Source: Bacteroidota bacterium (GTDB lineage: Bacteria > Bacteroidota > Bacteroidia > Chitinophagales > Chitinophagaceae). From it: 64,000 nt of DNA. A model generated the notes under the pieces. That model was not told the DNA's origin and searched no databases. It saw only the letters and a program-made list of their open reading frames with translations. Shown here piece after piece: positions 1-9,068 of this stretch. The position numbers and the translations under genes were made by a program. Within the stretch, counting starts at the first letter, position 1. Each line of letters begins with the position of its first letter. The stretch lies in assembly GCA_018268135.1 (NCBI GenBank), contig JAFDXD010000140.1, positions 1 to 64,000 on the forward strand, given 5' to 3'.

Positions 1-2192
1 AAAAGATCCTGATACACATCTGAAGTAGCCCTTGTGTAAGGGTCAGTACCCGGCTCATTGCCATGCATTTTTGCATAAGTAGAGCTTTGATTGCCGGGTA
101 AACTATTCATTACCCTTGGTTGCAAAATGCTGTACCCACGCATTACCCTTTTCTTTTTTTGAGAATATACCGGTTTGTTTAAAGGATGTGCCATTGTGGC
201 TGTTAATTTCCATGCAGTTTCTCTGGGCAACTGGGTATCACTATCCAGTGTAATGATATATTTTACTGAAGTGTAAACTTCTTCATCACCTATAATTTTC
301 GAAAAATTTTGTTTGCCTTCTCTTCTCAATAAATGATTTAATTGACCAAGCTTGCCTCGTTTTCTTTCAAACCCCATCCATACTTTTTCTTTTAGATTGT
401 AAAGCCTTGGCCGATGAAATAAATAGAATACCTCATTTCCGGGCCTTGGATATTTTTTATTTAACTTATTTATTTTATCCACTAACTGAGTAATCAACTG
501 CTCATCGTCAGGCAAGGTTTGTGCAGAAGCATCTTTAAAATCTGTAAGCAAAGCAAAATATAAATTAGCATCCTGGTTAGATATAAATCTTACTTCTAAA
601 TCATCTATAATATTTTTGATGCCTTCCATACTTGATAACATGGTGGGGATCACAACCATTGTTTTACATTCAGCATAGATACCTGAAGAATAATCCATGC
701 GTGGCAATAGAATGGGAGTAGATAGCAGGGTGGCTACCCAATTGATAACAGCCGTAGCAAATTGACTAAAAGCAAAAAAGCAGGTTAATACAAGCAAGCA
801 AAGGCTGGTATAATGTAAAAGATGAATTACAGAAGTGTAAATGAGTAACCAACTTAAAAATGCTGAGAGTAAAATTATTCCACCGGAATACAACAGCAGT
901 GGAAATTTATACATCGCAATTTTTGATTTATCTTTTTCTGAAAATTTTGCGGTGGCAATGGCTGCTGTTTTTTTTAACCCTTTATCTATTAAATAATAGC
1001 CCACATGGCTCTGGTAATGGGCGCTGCCTTCTTTATTATCTTTAGCTAATTGTATGGCAATTGTGGCAATCTCTTCTTCTGTTTTTTTACTTTTTTTTGA
1101 AACTTTTTCTACTGCATGGCGGTACATATCCCTGGTGGCAAAATCCATTTTTTCATACACAGCAGAAGGGTCTTGAAGTAAAATCTTTTCAATAGAACTT
1201 ACGCTTTCTACAAATTTTCTCCAATCGGTAGTACTTAAAAATCTAAGGCTGTTTATGCTATTGCTGATAGATACCTGGTCGGCAGCCTGTTTTTGATTTT
1301 CCTGTTGTATGAGGTCTGCTGTAGAGTATCCTGTTTCAGATATTCTTTGCTCAAGCCAGGAAAGCGGAAGCGATAAAGTGTTTCCTTTTTCACGCAATCG
1401 CCTGGTAAGCTCCGATACAAAAGCGCTTGTAATAGGAGGGTCTGAGCGTGCCATATCTGCAATTACCAGCACCAGATTTTTTGGGTCGTTTTCTGCAGCA
1501 TTAATCATTTCAGTTGCCCAATACACTGATAATGATTTATGGGTTATGTCAACAGATATTTGCCTGGCTATTCTTCTTATATTTTCAATGAGTGCTAGCC
1601 GAAGCATTATTGGGATAGCCCATAATTCACCAATTTTTAAAAAATTTATTGTTTGGTAAGAGTTAATAAAATTTATGAGCATCCTCTCATCAATAAACCC
1701 ATCAGAATGTGATACAAGTTCTACTGCAATATCATACACCCTTGGCAATCCTGCCGACTCTCCTTTTAATAGTTGAGGCAATTCTTTGCTATATCCCTTC
1801 GGTAAATGTTTTTTTGCGGTATTTATCTGCTCTTCTATCAGGTAAAAATTATCAAGCAGCCACTCTGCTGCCGGTACTATCCTTAATTTATTTTTGATAT
1901 TTTCGGTTAGGATGGCCTGGGTCTTCAATAATATTTCTTCATTATCAGCCAGCCTTTTTAATAATCCTTCCGTGGGTGTTTTAGCTAATAAAGTATGCCG
2001 CTTTGCTAATAATTTAGCATGTGCTTCCAATTGTATTTCGGTAAACAATTCTGAGCGCAAGGGCGCCTTCACTTGCTCTTTTTTATTTGCAGAGTCGCCA
2101 AGCAGAGGGTCAATAATATTTTTTTTGAGAGCATTTACTGCGTTAGGCAATATCTCCAATATATCTTTCTGATTTGATTTATTGGTATCCAT
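1..2192 (-). CDS. Cyclic beta-1,2-glucan synthase (NdvB/ChvB type, GT84), N-terminal part
   Basis: The frame opens at the ATG at 2192 and stays open to the window edge, giving about 730 residues without a stop; the gene continues to the left. A soluble helical N-terminal region (residues 1-420) precedes two hydrophobic segments (about 426-485), then a GT2-fold glycosyltransferase region that begins near PRMDYSSGIYAE (about 495) and contains VVIPTMLSS, ITLDSDTQLP (about 650, the DxD-like metal site) and GYSILQPR. This order matches the start of the GT84-GH94 membrane proteins that build cyclic beta-1,2-glucan from UDP-glucose; such proteins are usually about 2,800 residues, so roughly a quarter is visible. 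A 15-bp inverted repeat sits just in front of the start. The family call rests on the DSD motif and overall layout and is strong; substrate and product are inferred. Confidence 0.85.
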   Translation of the reverse strand, partial: MDTNKSNQKDILEILPNAVNALKKNIIDPLLGDSANKKEQVKAPLRSELFTEIQLEAHAKLLAKRHTLLAKTPTEGLLKRLADNEEILLKTQAILTENIKNKLRIVPAAEWLLDNFYLIEEQINTAKKHLPKGYSKELPQLLKGESAGLPRVYDIAVELVSHSDGFIDERMLINFINSYQTINFLKIGELWAIPIMLRLALIENIRRIARQISVDITHKSLSVYWATEMINAAENDPKNLVLVIADMARSDPPITSAFVSELTRRLREKGNTLSLPLSWLEQRISETGYSTADLIQQENQKQAADQVSISNSINSLRFLSTTDWRKFVESVSSIEKILLQDPSAVYEKMDFATRDMYRHAVEKVSKKSKKTEEEIATIAIQLAKDNKEGSAHYQSHVGYYLIDKGLKKTAAIATAKFSEKDKSKIAMYKFPLLLYSGGIILLSAFLSWLLIYTSVIHLLHYTSLCLLVLTCFFAFSQFATAVINWVATLLSTPILLPRMDYSSGIYAECKTMVVIPTMLSSMEGIKNIIDDLEVRFISNQDANLYFALLTDFKDASAQTLPDDEQLITQLVDKINKLNKKYPRPGNEVFYLFHRPRLYNLKEKVWMGFERKRGKLGQLNHLLRREGKQNFSKIIGDEEVYTSVKYIITLDSDTQLPRETAWKLTATMAHPLNKPVYSQKKKRVMRGYSILQPRVMNSLPGNQSSTYAKMHGNEPGTDPYTRATSDVYQDL

Positions 2193-2194
2193 TC

Positions 2195-2225
2195 TTATTT
2201 ATTTCAAATTATTTGAAATAAATAA
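2195..2225. promoter_or_regulatory. 15-bp perfect inverted repeat abutting the glucan synthase start
   Basis: Positions 2195-2209 and 2211-2225 are exact reverse complements around a single central base (2210). The repeat ends two bases before the ATG at 2192. It could be an operator for a dimeric regulator, or it could fold in the mRNA and cover the start region. No T-rich terminator tail is evident. Confidence 0.6.
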
Positions 2226-2253
2226 CCAATTTCATGCCTTGTAATTTATTCGC

Positions 2254-2289
2254 CTAAAAGCCTTTGCCACAGCGGCTTTGGCTTTTTAG
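2254..2289 (-). terminator. Probable intrinsic terminator downstream of rpe
   Basis: CTAAAAGCC (2254-2262) pairs with GGCTTTTTAG (2280-2289), with an inner GCC/GGC pair. Read on the minus strand the stem runs into TTTT. It lies about 190 bases beyond the rpe stop. The rest of 2226-2476 shows no gene. Confidence 0.45.
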
Positions 2290-2476
2290 TATTGATTAAT
2301 AATATTACTGAAGATAATGATTACGGGTAAAATAGTCCACAGTAAACAACTGCAAATATGCTAAAGGATAAATGATGAGGTTGTAAAAATTAATACTAAC
2401 AAAAAGTTAATTATACAAAAACTCAATGTATGTAGCATTGTAATTCCATCAACAAAAAATTGAAAAAGAAAAGAAA

Positions 2477-3124
2477 CTAAATCTGTTTTAAAGCAGCAAT
2501 GGTAGCAATGGGGTCGGTAGATTTAAATACAGTATTGCCAGCCACTAATACATCTGCGCCTGCTTCAATTACAGATTTGGCATTTGCTAAAGTAATGCCA
2601 CCATCTACTTCTATTTTTACATTCAGCAATTGCTCATTAATCATTTCCCGCAGTTGTTGAATTTTTAAAATGGTATGCGGAATAAAAGATTGGCCACCAA
2701 AGCCGGGGTTCACACTCATCACACAAACCAAATCAATATCGGCTAAAATATCTTTTAAAAAATATACCGGCGTATGCGGATTAATGGCAACCCCCGCTTT
2801 CATACCAAGGCTTTTTATTTGTTGAATATTTCTATGAAGGTGCTTGCATGCTTCAAAATGTACTGTAAGGCTATTTGCACCAGCATCTTTAAATGCTTCT
2901 GCATAATGCTCAGGTTCTTCTATCATTAAATGTACATCACAAAATTTGGTAGTGGTACTTGCAATAAATTTAATAATCATTGGCCCAAAACTTATATTGG
3001 GAACAAATCGCCCATCCATCACATCCAGGTGAAACCAGTCTGCCTGACTGCTATTCAGCATATCACAATCTTTTTGCAGTGTTAAAAAATTGGCTGATAA
3101 CAGCGATGGTGCAATAAGTGCCAT
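2477..3124 (-). CDS. rpe: Ribulose-phosphate 3-epimerase
   Basis: Cytosolic TIM-barrel enzyme of the pentose phosphate pathway that interconverts ribulose 5-phosphate and xylulose 5-phosphate. The 215 residues are full length for the family. Diagnostic motifs are in place: the substrate loop APSLLSANF at 5-13, the metal and catalytic strand HLDVMDG at 32-38, the phosphate loop MSVNPGFGGQ near 140, the second catalytic Asp in EVDGGI near 176 and the phosphate-binding AGNTVF near 197. The stop of the upstream lipoprotein gene lies just ten bases away on the same strand, so the two are probably cotranscribed. Family assignment is secure. Confidence 0.96.
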   Translation of the reverse strand: MALIAPSLLSANFLTLQKDCDMLNSSQADWFHLDVMDGRFVPNISFGPMIIKFIASTTTKFCDVHLMIEEPEHYAEAFKDAGANSLTVHFEACKHLHRNIQQIKSLGMKAGVAINPHTPVYFLKDILADIDLVCVMSVNPGFGGQSFIPHTILKIQQLREMINEQLLNVKIEVDGGITLANAKSVIEAGADVLVAGNTVFKSTDPIATIAALKQI

Positions 3125-3134
3125 GATAATTATT

Positions 3135-3926
3135 TTATTTTTTTTCGTTTAACCTTTCCAGAGCCTCTTTTGCCTCGGTATAATCGGGAGAGTATGCCAA
3201 TGCCATTTGGTATGCTTCAATAGCTTCCAGGCGGCGGTTTAATTTTTCTAAACATTTTCCCCGATAGTAATACCCTTCATCAAAATTGTTTTGCAATGTT
3301 ACGGCTTTATCAAGTACGGCAAGCGCTTCATTGTATTTTTGAAGGCTGTACAATGCTAATGCTTTTTCAATATAAGCATCCATGTATGTATAGCTTATAG
3401 ATAAGCAGGTATCAAAGTAGGGGATAGATTGTTGTTTTAAATTAGAATAACTATAGTACAATCCTTTTATAAAATAAGCATCCTTTACAGCATCTGCCTT
3501 TGTATTTTTAATAAGGCTATCTGCCAGGCTAAGCGAATGTGCATTTTTAGTTTGTGCATACAATATTCCAAGATGAATAAGATATTGTGGGTCGGGGTAT
3601 AAGGCTACAGCTTTTTCGTAAGAGTGGATAGAGCCTGCAGTATCTTCATTTTCTATATCTAAAGTGCCTTTTATATCATACCATCTAGGCCTGCTGCTGT
3701 CTTTTTTAATGGCATTATTCACGGTAGTAATGGCCTTGTCATACTTGCCTGCCTCCCGGTAATATTGTATTAGGTTTTCAGTAAGTAAGGCAGAGTCAGG
3801 GTAATGAGCGATATCATTTTTTAATAATTGCTCTTTTGACAAACCATCATTTTTATTCGTAGCTGTATTATCAGCATCATTACAACTTATAAAAAAAAGG
3901 CAACCAATAAAAAAAAGGTATTTCAT
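3135..3926 (-). CDS. TPR-repeat lipoprotein
   Basis: A 263-residue secreted protein beginning MKYLFFIGCLFFISC, a short lipoprotein signal with the acylated Cys at about residue 15. The reading frame extends 7 codons upstream to a TTG, but the ATG at 3926 starts the signal peptide cleanly and is preferred. After a polar linker the protein is made of tandem 34-residue tetratricopeptide units (YDKAITTVNNAIKKD, EALAVLDKAVTL, RLEAIEAYQMALAYSPDY) running to the C terminus. It is probably anchored in the periplasmic face of an envelope membrane and acts as a protein-protein scaffold. The partner is unknown. The gene directly precedes rpe. Confidence 0.8.
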   Translation of the reverse strand: MKYLFFIGCLFFISCNDADNTATNKNDGLSKEQLLKNDIAHYPDSALLTENLIQYYREAGKYDKAITTVNNAIKKDSSRPRWYDIKGTLDIENEDTAGSIHSYEKAVALYPDPQYLIHLGILYAQTKNAHSLSLADSLIKNTKADAVKDAYFIKGLYYSYSNLKQQSIPYFDTCLSISYTYMDAYIEKALALYSLQKYNEALAVLDKAVTLQNNFDEGYYYRGKCLEKLNRRLEAIEAYQMALAYSPDYTEAKEALERLNEKK

Positions 3927-4014
3927 TTTATTCTTATTCTTTGGCAAAAATAATGGTTACTCATTTGTTTGCTTGTAAATTTTTTGATAAAAGTAAAGTT
4001 TATACCACTGTCAT

Positions 4015-4377
4015 TTAATTTGCACGGTTTTTTTCATTCAAAGGAATAATCGTGAACTTATTTCTTATAAACCTTGCCAATGGCTGCTCTACTAATATGT
4101 AAAAAATGTAGGACACAATTACCATAATGATAAAGGTTATCACTAAATTTTTACTAATGTACTTCTGTATCCAGCTTAGTACAAAACTGGTATGCAATAA
4201 ATAAAAAGAGTAAGTGGCGCTCCCCAAAGCCACCATTAGCCTGGTTTCCAGTAATTTTCTTACCCTGCTTTTATGATAAATAAGGTGATAAAAAACAAAA
4301 GTAATTTTAAAAATGCCGAGCCTGCATTTATCCTTTACTACAAATGCTAATAATGACCTGTAAGTTTTTTGATCATT
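4015..4377 (-). pseudogene. C-terminal remnant of an acyltransferase-3 family membrane protein
   Basis: The open frame runs from just after an in-frame TGA (4378-4380) to the stop at 4015, about 120 residues. The only ATG (4236) would give 73 residues. The sequence LGSATYSFYLLH followed by two hydrophobic helices and VEQPLARFIRNKF is the typical end of OafA/YrhL O-acyltransferases, which normally span about 350-400 residues with ten helices and carry a catalytic His near the N terminus. That N-terminal part is missing here and the neighbouring gene ends 10 bases away at 4387, so this looks like the stump left by a deletion or replacement. An intact homologous family member lies at 9069-10196. 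Confidence 0.65.
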
Positions 4378-4386
4378 TCAAATCTC

Positions 4387-5541
4387 CTAAGAGCCGTCTT
4401 TATTAAATACTTTACTGTGTTTTTTAAATAAATAAAGTGCAGGCAAAATGAGAAAGGGAACCAGCGTTAAAAAAAAGCGGTTATGCCATTCGTCACAGGA
4501 AAAAACAACACTCAACCAGAAAATAATAATTAATATAATGAAATAGATAAAGGCCACGGGCATCCTGTATTTCATCTTGATAATGCACAGAATAATGAAG
4601 AGATAAAGCGGGTAGAAATAGAATAATAGAAAAGCATTGTGGCCTGAAGAATAATATGGTCTTAAAAGCCCAAAAAAAGCTTTTGATTTAAGTAATGTGA
4701 GCCTGCCGAACTGGTGAAAATTATGAAATATATAATTTGCCAACCCTGCAATGGAATTGTCGTTCTGTATTGCACCTGTATCACTGGTATAATGTATAGT
4801 AGGTACTTCACAAATTACCATCTGTTCTTTAAAAGGCAGAATTACATCTATACTGCCACCGGTTCCCATGAGATAATTTAATAGCCATAATGCAATAAAA
4901 GAAAGCGAAACAAAAACAGCAATCCTTATAAATGGGTTTAATTTTTTGGAAACAAAGAAAAACAAATAGATAATTGTAGCCCCCAGAAAAAAAATGCCGC
5001 TTGGCCTTGAAATGCATAGAAGGATGAGAAAGATTATTAATACAACTATTGACTTCAAAGAAAGCTTCTTCAATTTCAACAGATAACAAGAATATAAAAT
5101 ACTCAGGCTGAAAAAAACAGATTCGGTATATAAGGAAGCATTGTACAATTGGTAAGGAAAGCATACGATCAATAAAAAGCATCCGGCAAAAGCCAGTATC
5201 CTGGATGAATAAAATATAATCATAAAACGATACAAGTATATTAGTGCAACAAAATTCAGTATAAGCTGAAAAGCTATGACTGCCCCATATCCGGCATGGA
5301 TTTTCATTGCCAGGAAAATAAGAAGAGCTTCTGTAAAATACATGTAATTGCTGGCAACGCTAATTCCTTTTCCGGAAAACAAATTTGCAGCCTCCATAAT
5401 AGGCCTGCTACTCTCGCCCCCGGTATTGATGCCTGAAGAAAACAACAGATATGCCTGCATAAATGCCCAAAAGAAAAAAAGAAGCCATAAAGCATTCTTT
5501 TCTATGAAGAAAATTACTTTATTATTTTCCAGTCCGTTCAT
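4387..5541 (-). CDS. Multi-spanning membrane protein, GT-C glycosyltransferase-like
   Basis: A 384-residue protein with about ten hydrophobic helices. An extracytoplasmic loop early in the protein carries NTGGESSRPIMEAANLFSGKG, a pattern like the first periplasmic loop of GT-C enzymes, where acidic residues follow the first helix; however the exact acidic pair is not clear here. Later features are the ISRPSG turn after a helix and CDEWHNRF near the C terminus, which resembles the R/H-containing final loops of mannosyltransferase-like proteins. It is likely to transfer a sugar from a polyprenyl-phosphate donor outside the cytoplasm, but this is inference from topology and neighbours. It follows the flavoprotein gene on the same strand with 39 bases between. 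Confidence 0.5.
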   Translation of the reverse strand: MNGLENNKVIFFIEKNALWLLFFFWAFMQAYLLFSSGINTGGESSRPIMEAANLFSGKGISVASNYMYFTEALLIFLAMKIHAGYGAVIAFQLILNFVALIYLYRFMIIFYSSRILAFAGCFLLIVCFPYQLYNASLYTESVFFSLSILYSCYLLKLKKLSLKSIVVLIIFLILLCISRPSGIFFLGATIIYLFFFVSKKLNPFIRIAVFVSLSFIALWLLNYLMGTGGSIDVILPFKEQMVICEVPTIHYTSDTGAIQNDNSIAGLANYIFHNFHQFGRLTLLKSKAFFGLLRPYYSSGHNAFLLFYFYPLYLFIILCIIKMKYRMPVAFIYFIILIIIFWLSVVFSCDEWHNRFFLTLVPFLILPALYLFKKHSKVFNKDGS

Positions 5542-5580
5542 TTATGATCAGTCTTTATTAGATAACACAAAAGCGTTGTC

Positions 5581-7104
5581 TTACTTTTCTTCATGATAAT
5601 CTTCTTCTGTATTGATGCTCCAGATATTTTCTTTGTCGGCAATGCCGTTCTTTATATTTTCCACAGCCTGCATTGCCGTTAACATGGAATGATCCTGGTT
5701 ATTGTATTTATGCATACCATTTCTTCCTACCAAAAAAAGGTTTTCAAATTTATTTACATATTCTTTTATCTCATCAAACCTGTTATATGAACCTACATAA
5801 GATGGGTATGTTTTCGGCATTCTGATAACAACACCGTCCAGCACATCTTTTTCATCAATAATACCAATCGAATCGATTTCTTTTTGAGCGAATTTCAGCA
5901 ACGCACTGTCTTCCATCGTCCATAGGTCATCGCCTTCATTGCAAAAATATTCAAGCCCTATCCAAGATGTATCGGGGTCGTTGATCATGCCCGGGCTCCA
6001 GTTATTAAATAATTGCAGCCTGCCTACTTTCACTTTTTTTTCCTGTATATACATCCAGTTATCTTTTACAGGAGAACCATCAGGGTTTTTGATCTTTAAT
6101 TTCTTTACCAGTATACCTACGGTAATGAAATCCCGATACATAAGCCCATTACTAACTGATAGCACGGCGTCAGGCACAGTACAGTTTAATCCGTTGATGA
6201 GATCCTTTATGGGCATTCCGGATATAAAATTATCTCCTTTAAATTCTTCTTCCTTACCATTTTCACCAATACAAACCACAGAAATTATTTTATTGTTCTC
6301 TACATTGATCCTGGATACCTTCTTATTGTAAAATATTTTTCCTCCTTTTTTCTCAATATCTTTTGCCACTAGTTCCCAAAGCTGGCCGGGGCCATATTTA
6401 GGGTATAAGAATTTTTCGATCAGGCTTGTTTCCATATTCTTTTTTTTCCTGGAAAATGCATGCCATAAGGTTTTGGTTAGGGATAGTCCCTTTACTCGTT
6501 GTGCCCCCCATTCTGCACTGATTTTATCACATGAAACTCCCCATACCTTTTCTGTATAATCTTTAAAAAAAGTTTTGTAAAGTTCATTGCCAAATCTGTT
6601 AATGAAAAAATCTTCCAAAGATGTTTCTTTTTTTATGGGGAACAATCTAACCCGGATATAACTTATCCCAATCCTGCCGATTCTAACCAGCCCAAGATTT
6701 CTGATTGTATCAGAATTTAATTTTAGTGGGTAATTAAAAAAACGTTTCAAAAAATAGATTCGTGATAGCCTTTCTCTCACCAACATTACATTTTCAGCGT
6801 TTGCATTTATTTTGTGATTGCTTTTAACTCTAGTATGTTTGCTGTGATAAGAGATAGTTATACCATCCTCGTTTGTTTCCAGGGGCAAAAAATCAAGCCA
6901 CCAATTCATTACTTTTTCACTCTTTGAAAAAAAGCGATGGCCACCTATATCAATACGGTTTCCTTTATAATTAACTGTTTTTGAAATTCCTCCTGTATCG
7001 GCAGTTGCCTCCAGAATTATAGGAATTATATCGGTAGAAGAAAGGAATTCGTGTGCTGCAGTAAGCCCTGCAGGGCCAGCTCCTATTATAATTGCTGTTT
7101 CCAT
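5581..7104 (-). CDS. NAD(P)/FAD-dependent oxidoreductase of the protoporphyrinogen oxidase/UDP-galactopyranose mutase-like group
   Basis: A 507-residue flavoprotein. The N terminus is a Rossmann dinucleotide fold, [15 protein letters not shown] at about 5-19, with the second FAD contact [15 protein letters not shown] and the [10 protein letters not shown] segment characteristic of this group. The C-terminal end [24 protein letters not shown] is the third FAD-binding strand. Relatives of this type sit in many bacterial polysaccharide and glycolipid clusters; the true substrate is unknown. Despite distant likeness to HemG/HemY it is not needed for haem here, because HemJ is encoded at 50094. 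It is divergent from the methyltransferase gene at 7250. Confidence 0.75.
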   Translation of the reverse strand: METAIIIGAGPAGLTAAHEFLSSTDIIPIILEATADTGGISKTVNYKGNRIDIGGHRFFSKSEKVMNWWLDFLPLETNEDGITISYHSKHTRVKSNHKINANAENVMLVRERLSRIYFLKRFFNYPLKLNSDTIRNLGLVRIGRIGISYIRVRLFPIKKETSLEDFFINRFGNELYKTFFKDYTEKVWGVSCDKISAEWGAQRVKGLSLTKTLWHAFSRKKKNMETSLIEKFLYPKYGPGQLWELVAKDIEKKGGKIFYNKKVSRINVENNKIISVVCIGENGKEEEFKGDNFISGMPIKDLINGLNCTVPDAVLSVSNGLMYRDFITVGILVKKLKIKNPDGSPVKDNWMYIQEKKVKVGRLQLFNNWSPGMINDPDTSWIGLEYFCNEGDDLWTMEDSALLKFAQKEIDSIGIIDEKDVLDGVVIRMPKTYPSYVGSYNRFDEIKEYVNKFENLFLVGRNGMHKYNNQDHSMLTAMQAVENIKNGIADKENIWSINTEEDYHEEK

Positions 7105-7249
7105 ATTTAGCCAAATATATGGCTTTTAAAAAAAACTGGTCTATCTTGTATTCTATTGTTGAAAACGGAATAAAATGTTGAATACATTTTGACTGTTTTC
7201 GGAAAATTAAATACATAGCTATTTATTCATATTAATTGACAAAGCAGTA

Positions 7250-7747
7250 ATGCCTTATTTAAGCAAACTGGCAAGAGAAAAAAAAATAAAAGTCTTTATT
7301 GATACCCTTCCGCTCAATGTTTCCATTTTAGAAATAGGATGTGGTAATAATTGGTTAAAAGAGTATATGTGCACCAAGGGCTATACAAATTATACCGGAA
7401 TAGATATTAATGGAGAGCCCGACATTAAAGGAGATATCAATGAATGGGAAAAACTCGGTTTAAAAAAAGAGCAATTCGATCACATTATTGCTTTTGAAGT
7501 AGTAGAACACGATGATATTTGGGATAGCTGTTTTGCTCTTTTAAAAAAAGGGGGCACTCTCCGGCTTACCACACCTGTTCCTTCAGCAGACTGGGTTTTA
7601 AAAATAATGGAATTTTTACGATTAAATCAAAAAAGGACAAGCCCTCATTCTCATTTGACAGATGTCAGAAAAAATCATTTATTCAATCACTTATTTTATA
7701 AAAGAATATGGGGGTTAAGTCAATGGGCTATTTTACAAAAGCCATAG
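7250..7747 (+). CDS. SAM-dependent methyltransferase (class I)
   Basis: A short 165-residue class I methyltransferase. Motif I is ILEIGCGNNWLKEY (about 27-40), followed by the acidic residue that holds the ribose of SAM in YTGIDINGEPD (about 51-61). Motif IV is IIAFEVVEHDD (about 83-93) and motif VI is LLKKGGTLRLTTP. The length is shorter than usual because the C-terminal substrate region is reduced. It lies in the glycan block, immediately before a membrane glycosyltransferase (15 bases between), so a sugar or lipid substrate is plausible, but nothing in the sequence fixes it. Confidence 0.75.
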   Translation: MPYLSKLAREKKIKVFIDTLPLNVSILEIGCGNNWLKEYMCTKGYTNYTGIDINGEPDIKGDINEWEKLGLKKEQFDHIIAFEVVEHDDIWDSCFALLKKGGTLRLTTPVPSADWVLKIMEFLRLNQKRTSPHSHLTDVRKNHLFNHLFYKRIWGLSQWAILQKP

Positions 7748-7762
7748 ATATCTGATTATACA

Positions 7763-9055
7763 ATGCATATATCACGCAATAAAATATTTATTTTTTTATT
7801 TCCGCTTGTTTTTATTGCAAGTCTTGGCATTGCAATAATAAGGGATATTAGAAATCTTGAAGATGGCTATGCATGCGACCTTAGAAAACGGATTGTGGGT
7901 TCAAGATACCAGGCTGCAGGGCTATCTCCATATTACTATAAATGGAAGCCCGGCCAGCCGGAGGAATTTTGTAATCCTTATGAATCCGGGCCTGACTTTT
8001 TGCAAAATGTCGTCACCCTGCCTCCGTCTTATTTGTGGGTATTGCAACCAATTTCAAAACTTGGGTTTCATACTATTGAAATAATATGGTTTATCGTTCA
8101 ATACCTTTTTTTGCTTTCTATATTTGGCTTATTTCTATGGAATATAAAAGAATTGCAATACAGGTATATATTATTAACTGTGTTTTCGCTTTTCTTTTTT
8201 TCAAAAGGATGGATTACAAATGTTGATATAGGGCAGAGTTATATTCTGTTCCCGTTATTGTGGAGCGTTGCTTTTTTTCTCAAAAATAAAAAAGTAAAAG
8301 CATATTTTTTTGCAGGAGCATTACTTGCAGTGTGTTGCTGGCTCCGGCCTGTATGTATTCTGATGGTACTTCCTTTTTTGGTATCAGATAAAAGAGCATC
8401 ATTCTTAAAAGGGTTTATTATCATTGGATGTTTGTGTATTCTTCAGTTATTGTTGTTTCATCAGTATGAAAACTGGCAGGATTTTTTTCATTCCTCTTTT
8501 CAATGGGGGAAATATTACAATACTTTAGGACCCGCTTCTTCTACGGATTTCGGGAATGGGAAATGGCCATCTACAATAGAAGGGCAGAGTGATTTTCACA
8601 TTACTGCCATTCCTCAATACACAGCTAATTTACCAATAGTTGCAAGTTCGCTATTTAATATTCACATTAAGAGTTTGTGGTATATCGTTTTGTTTTTCAT
8701 TCTGGCAACAACAATTATATTTTCAGTATATAAAAAGAGAACGCAACTTAAGTTAGATACAATATGGATATCTTCCTTTGTGATCTATTATCTTTCTGAG
8801 GTATTTGTATCAGTACCCAAGCCTTCCTATTATTTTGTTGAGCTTATTTTCCCCATCTGCATAATGGTGGGTAGTAAAAGTATATTTAAAAATAGGACAG
8901 GATTAGCATTACTGCTTTTGGGTTTGTGTTTATCAACTTTCGCTATTAGACTTATACCGATGCAATTATTAATAGGAGAGTACCTGGTATTTATTTCACT
9001 TCTATTCTTTCTTTCCAATCAATTAAAAATAAAACAACAGATCATAAATCAATGA
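7763..9055 (+). CDS. GT87-like membrane glycosyltransferase (DUF2029 type)
   Basis: 430 residues with about ten hydrophobic helices. After the first helix comes an extracytoplasmic stretch, CDLRKRIVGSRYQAAGLSPY, which matches the pattern D-R..G....G.sPY found in GT87 mannosyltransferase-like proteins, where the Asp of the first loop is catalytic. Other features are a G-Q-S turn (NVDIGQSYILFPLL), equivalent to the family's N.GQ.N motif, and the CWLRPVCILMVLPFL helix. It probably uses a polyprenyl-phosphate-linked sugar at the outer face of the cytoplasmic membrane. It is followed almost directly by the acyltransferase gene, so sugar addition and acylation may act on the same surface molecule. 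Confidence 0.6.
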   Translation: MHISRNKIFIFLFPLVFIASLGIAIIRDIRNLEDGYACDLRKRIVGSRYQAAGLSPYYYKWKPGQPEEFCNPYESGPDFLQNVVTLPPSYLWVLQPISKLGFHTIEIIWFIVQYLFLLSIFGLFLWNIKELQYRYILLTVFSLFFFSKGWITNVDIGQSYILFPLLWSVAFFLKNKKVKAYFFAGALLAVCCWLRPVCILMVLPFLVSDKRASFLKGFIIIGCLCILQLLLFHQYENWQDFFHSSFQWGKYYNTLGPASSTDFGNGKWPSTIEGQSDFHITAIPQYTANLPIVASSLFNIHIKSLWYIVLFFILATTIIFSVYKKRTQLKLDTIWISSFVIYYLSEVFVSVPKPSYYFVELIFPICIMVGSKSIFKNRTGLALLLLGLCLSTFAIRLIPMQLLIGEYLVFISLLFFLSNQLKIKQQIINQ

Positions 9056-9068
9056 AGTGTTTAGGCCA

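Noticed and set aside
4360-4395. AGGAGA followed by ATG on the minus strand near the acyltransferase remnant
   Set aside because: It looks like a Shine-Dalgarno site, but the following frame stops after nine codons; judged chance.
5939-6331. 130-codon plus-strand frame inside the flavoprotein gene
   Set aside because: It is antisense to a gene with clear domain motifs and shows no protein-like pattern of its own.
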